A stretch of 64,000 nucleotides of DNA from Mycolicibacterium neoaurum VKM Ac-1815D (lineage in GTDB: Bacteria; Actinomycetota; Actinomycetes; Mycobacteriales; Mycobacteriaceae). The stretch covers positions 2,108,001 through 2,172,000 of the forward strand of contig NC_023036.2 of NCBI RefSeq assembly GCF_000317305.3, in the 5' to 3' direction. Of this stretch, positions 61,331 through 64,000 are shown piece by piece. How positions within the stretch are numbered: the stretch's first letter is position 1; each line of letters opens with the position of its first letter. Under the pieces are notes generated by a model. The model saw only the letters and a program-made list of their open reading frames with translations, did no database searches and was not told the origin of the DNA. Both the position numbers and the translations under genes were made by a program.

Positions 61331-62828
61331 CCGGCGCGGGGACCACCGCAGTCACGGTGGTGCCGCCGCCGGGTGGGCTGTCGATGTCCAACTGACCCGA
61401 CAGCGCCTCCACGCGGTCGCGCAACCCGCCGAGCCCCGAACCGGCGCCGGCGACAGCACCCCCGACACCGTCGTCACTGACCGACAGCGTCAGCACCCCG
61501 TCGGCGGCGGCAACACGAACGATCACGACCTCGGCCTCGGCGTACTTGGCGGCATTGGTCAGCGACTCGGCGACCACGTAATACGCCGCGACCTCGACGG
61601 ATTCCGGCAACCGGGTGTCGACGTCGATATCCAGCTCGACGGGAATGGTGCACCGGCGCGCCAGGGCCCGCAGCGCCGGGCGCAAACCCCCGCGCGACAA
61701 GACTGCCGGATGCATGCCGCGAGAAAGCTCCTGCAGATCGGTGTGCAGTTCGGCCAGCCCATCGACGACCCGCCCCAGCTCGGCGCGCAGGGACGCATCC
61801 GTGGCGGCCGCTTCGACGGCGCGCAGTTCCAGACTCAACGAGACGATCCGCTGCTGGGCACCGTCGTGCAGATCGCGTTCGAAACCGCGCCGGGCCTCGT
61901 CGGCGGCCGCGACCAACCGGGCCCGGGAGGCCGTCAAGGCGGCGCGCGTCTCGGTGTTGGCGATCGCGGTGGACACCAGGTCGGCGAAATCTCCGAGATG
62001 GTCCTCGCAACTGCGGGAGATCGATGCGGGTCGACGAGCCCCGACCAGCAGCGCGCCGCGCACCGCGCCCCCGACCATCAGCGGCGCACCGGCACCGCAC
62101 CGGACTCCCAACTGGTGCAATCGCTGGGCGATGGGCCCGGCGGCACCGGCATAGTCGTCGATGCGTGCCGGCGCTCCCGATGCGTAGATCTGACCACTCA
62201 TATTGTCGCCTGACAACGAAAACTCTTCACCCACACCGAAACCTGGCACCTCGGGAAGATCGTGCGCGGCCATCACCAAGCAGCTGCCGTCCGGGCGGAA
62301 ACGCACCAGGGTGACATGATCGACGGCGAGACTGTGCGCCAGTTCGCGCACCGCGACCTGGTAGATCTCGGACAGGTCTGCCGCCCGGGCCACCAAGGTC
62401 GCCAGCCGACGCAACGCGGCCTGCTGGCGAGCCAGACCCAGGGCCTCCTTCCGACGCTGTTCGGCCTCGGCCGCACGCAGCCGGGCCTGTCCCACCAACA
62501 CGTTGGTCAGCAGCGCCAATGTCAGGAACACCGCCAACGCCGGAGCCAGCGAATCGCGCCCCTCCAGATGCAGGTATGCATACACCGCTGCGCTGGCCAG
62601 AGATGTCGCGATGGCCAGCGGGAAATCCCAGCCGGCCGAGACCACGAGCACACCCAGCAACAACAGTGCCCCGAAGGCGTTCTCCGGGGCGACGATGCGA
62701 AGTGCCGCAACCAGGCCGACCTCGGCCGCCAGGAATCCCAGCGCGACGAGGATGCCGACCCACAACGGTCGCGCGGTCGGGCGCACGACCTGTGCCAACG
62801 CCCGGCTCGAAAGGGTTCGCCAGTTCAC
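61320..62828 (-). CDS. GAF-domain sensor histidine kinase, HisKA_3 type
   Basis: 502 residues from GTG 62828; a longer in-frame opening to 63173 would cover the divergent regulator and is rejected. About four membrane segments in the first 110 residues, a GAF domain at about 140-300, then the dimerisation/phosphoacceptor helix with His321 in ERDLHDGAQQRIV, and an HATPase domain (ESLTNAAKYAEA, GVGGA, GSGLGGLRDRVEALSG). Such kinases pair with LuxR-type regulators, and one is encoded at 63275-63928. Confidence 0.9.
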   Translation of the reverse strand: MNWRTLSSRALAQVVRPTARPLWVGILVALGFLAAEVGLVAALRIVAPENAFGALLLLGVLVVSAGWDFPLAIATSLASAAVYAYLHLEGRDSLAPALAVFLTLALLTNVLVGQARLRAAEAEQRRKEALGLARQQAALRRLATLVARAADLSEIYQVAVRELAHSLAVDHVTLVRFRPDGSCLVMAAHDLPEVPGFGVGEEFSLSGDNMSGQIYASGAPARIDDYAGAAGPIAQRLHQLGVRCGAGAPLMVGGAVRGALLVGARRPASISRSCEDHLGDFADLVSTAIANTETRAALTASRARLVAAADEARRGFERDLHDGAQQRIVSLSLELRAVEAAATDASLRAELGRVVDGLAELHTDLQELSRGMHPAVLSRGGLRPALRALARRCTIPVELDIDVDTRLPESVEVAAYYVVAESLTNAAKYAEAEVVIVRVAAADGVLTLSVSDDGVGGAVAGAGSGLGGLRDRVEALSGQLDIDSPPGGGTTVTAVVPAPVSG

Positions 62829-62930
62829 GCCGATGATCGTAGGAGTTGGCAACCGTACTGGAGGTGGCGGAACCAGAAGATTCCCGTTAACAGGAATGCC
62901 GGCGCGGCAACGGCCTGCCACCCTGGAGTC

Positions 62931-63278
62931 ATGGATGCCGCACGCTGTTTGATCGTCGACGATAGTGCCGCATTCTGTGCTGCCGCGCGCAGCATGTTGG
63001 AACGCGGGGGATTCGAGGTCGTGGGGACCGCCGGCGACGCGGACGAGGCAGTACGCATGACCGCTCAGTTGCGTCCCGATATCGCGTTGGTGGATGTCGA
63101 CCTGGGAACCGACAGCGGGTTCGACGTCGCCAGGCAACTCGACGGGGTGCGGGTGATCCTCACCTCGACCCACGACGAACAGGACTTCGCGGACCTGATT
63201 GTGGCCAGTCCCGCGCTCGGATTCTTGCCCAAGTTGACCCTGTCACCGGACCGCATCCGGGAACTGATCGGTCGCTAA
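62931..63278 (+). CDS. stand-alone receiver domain
   Basis: 115 residues from ATG 62931 (GGAG upstream). Only a receiver: CLIVDDSAAFCAAARSML, phospho-Asp in IALVDVDLGTDSG, the Thr switch LTSTHD and Lys in FLPKLTLS; no output domain. It is divergent from the kinase and converges on the LuxR-type regulator, overlapping it by 4 bases. It could be a phosphate sink or an adaptor for the same kinase. Confidence 0.85.
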   Translation: MDAARCLIVDDSAAFCAAARSMLERGGFEVVGTAGDADEAVRMTAQLRPDIALVDVDLGTDSGFDVARQLDGVRVILTSTHDEQDFADLIVASPALGFLPKLTLSPDRIRELIGR

Positions 63279-63928
63279 CGTGATTCCAGGAACATGATCA
63301 CGGCGCGCACGCGGCGATGATCGTCACCGGTCTCGGGCAGATCGAGCTTGGTGAGGATGCTGCGGACGTGCTTCTCGACGGTTCCCTCGGTGACCCACAG
63401 CCGCCGGCCGATACCCGCATTGGACAACCCTTCGGCCATCAGCGTCAGCACCTCGCGCTCGCGGGCACTCAGCGCAGCCAACGGATCATTGCGGCGGCGC
63501 GCCGACACCAATTCGGCGACCAGCGCCGGGTCGACCACGGATGCGCCATTGGCGATGCGGCGCACGGTGTCCACGAAATCGGACACGTCGGTCACCCGGC
63601 TCTTCAACAGGTATCCGATGCTGCGCCCACCGGCGAGCAGTTCCATCGCATGGTCGACGTCGACATGAGCCGACAACACCAGGATCGCGGTCTCCGGTGA
63701 GCGTTCCCGGATGGTGCGGGCTGCGTCCAGGCCCTCGGCGTCATGGTTGGGCGGCATGCGGATGTCCACCAGGACGAGATCCGGTTGCTCCTTGTCGACC
63801 AGTGCCAACAGCTCGGTGGCGTCCCCGGCCTGCCCGGCGATCTCGAAACCTTCGCGTTGCAGCAGGCTGGCAAGCCCCTCCCGCAGTAGTACATCGTCAT
63901 CGGCGATGACTACTCGCAATGTGCTCAT
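63275..63928 (-). CDS. NarL/LuxR-family response regulator
   Basis: 217 residues from ATG 63928. Receiver (VVIADDDVLLREGLASLL, phospho-Asp in LVLVDIRMPP, Lys in YLLKSRV) and a LuxR-type helix-turn-helix (LSAREREVLTLMAEGLSNAGIGRRL, TEGTVEKHVRSILTKL). It is the expected output partner of the GAF kinase at 61320-62828. The last 72 bases of the window hold no gene that can be called. Confidence 0.92.
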   Translation of the reverse strand: MSTLRVVIADDDVLLREGLASLLQREGFEIAGQAGDATELLALVDKEQPDLVLVDIRMPPNHDAEGLDAARTIRERSPETAILVLSAHVDVDHAMELLAGGRSIGYLLKSRVTDVSDFVDTVRRIANGASVVDPALVAELVSARRRNDPLAALSAREREVLTLMAEGLSNAGIGRRLWVTEGTVEKHVRSILTKLDLPETGDDHRRVRAVIMFLESR

Positions 63929-64000
63929 GCCGTCCTCTCAGCCTCGCCCGTTCGGCGCGGCGATATTGTCGCACCCGGCGGCCCGCCGCACCGGTCGGAC

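Noticed and set aside
62829..63173. Longer start for the GAF histidine kinase
   Set aside because: It would overlap the divergent receiver gene; GTG 62828 begins with the first membrane segment as in related kinases.

Overview
The window is chromosomal DNA of a fast-growing-type mycobacterium (Mycolicibacterium or a close relative). The evidence is high GC content, many GTG starts (one TTG), gene-end overlaps such as ATGA/GTGA, and gene order matching two stretches of the M. tuberculosis map. One stretch resembles Rv1354c-Rv1356c (c-di-GMP enzyme, MoeY, acyltransferase-like protein). The other resembles Rv3048c-Rv3063 (nrdF2, TetR, nrdEIH, FMN reductase, TetR, dinB2, SDR, TetR, cyp136, ligB, cstA). 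These assignments come from remembered protein families and have not been checked by search. No transposase, phage gene, CRISPR array, tRNA or rRNA was seen.

Layout. 1-3.2 kb: a heterodimeric ABC exporter, first gene cut by the window edge. 3.3-10 kb: a DUF2127 membrane protein, an acyl-CoA ligase with its TetR, a two-gene acyl-CoA dehydrogenase pair and a divergent short flavoprotein. 10-14.8 kb: an overlapping operon of an acyltransferase-like protein, a ThiF-nitroreductase fusion (MoeY) and a GGDEF/EAL protein. 15.2-22 kb: an HtdZ-like hydratase, two acyl-CoA dehydrogenases, an SDR, a thiolase, a GntR regulator and an F420-type oxidoreductase. 22-26 kb: cstA with its YbdD partner, and ligB. 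26-28.2 kb: an orphan DosR-like regulator between a flavin split-barrel protein and an Acg-family nitroreductase. 28.3-31.3 kb: a molybdenum oxidoreductase with a TauE exporter, then a stand-alone LeuA regulatory domain behind what looks like a branched-chain amino acid leader peptide and attenuator. 31.4-34.6 kb: cyp136-like P450, TetR and SDR with two copies of one operator. 34.7-42 kb: an unusual glutamate synthase large subunit translationally coupled to a CysJ-like diflavin reductase, behind an IdeR-type iron box. 42-45.4 kb: a Thr-rich membrane protein and a TetR-dinB2-AAA ATPase operon. 45.4-49.3 kb: FMN reductase and nrdHIE with NrdR boxes. 49.4-58.6 kb: small membrane proteins, an EspR-like regulator, tandem TetR genes, a UbiB-type kinase, a nucleotidyltransferase-like protein, a LysR effector domain lacking its HTH, a cupin, a glyoxalase and a geranylgeranyl-reductase-like flavoprotein. 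58.7-60.6 kb: TetR and nrdF2. 60.7-64 kb: small proteins and a GAF histidine kinase with two response regulators.

The strongest candidate for an undescribed system is the 34.7-42 kb unit. A large subunit about 300 residues longer than standard GltB (an extra ~95-residue insertion and a ~200-residue C-terminal extension, with altered spacing of the 3Fe-4S cysteines) overlaps a flavin-only NADPH reductase instead of GltD, and an iron-regulator box sits over its probable promoter. I infer an iron-responsive glutamate synthase that uses a diflavin electron donor. Second candidates are the leader-controlled orphan LeuA domain and the acyltransferase/E1-nitroreductase/c-di-GMP operon.
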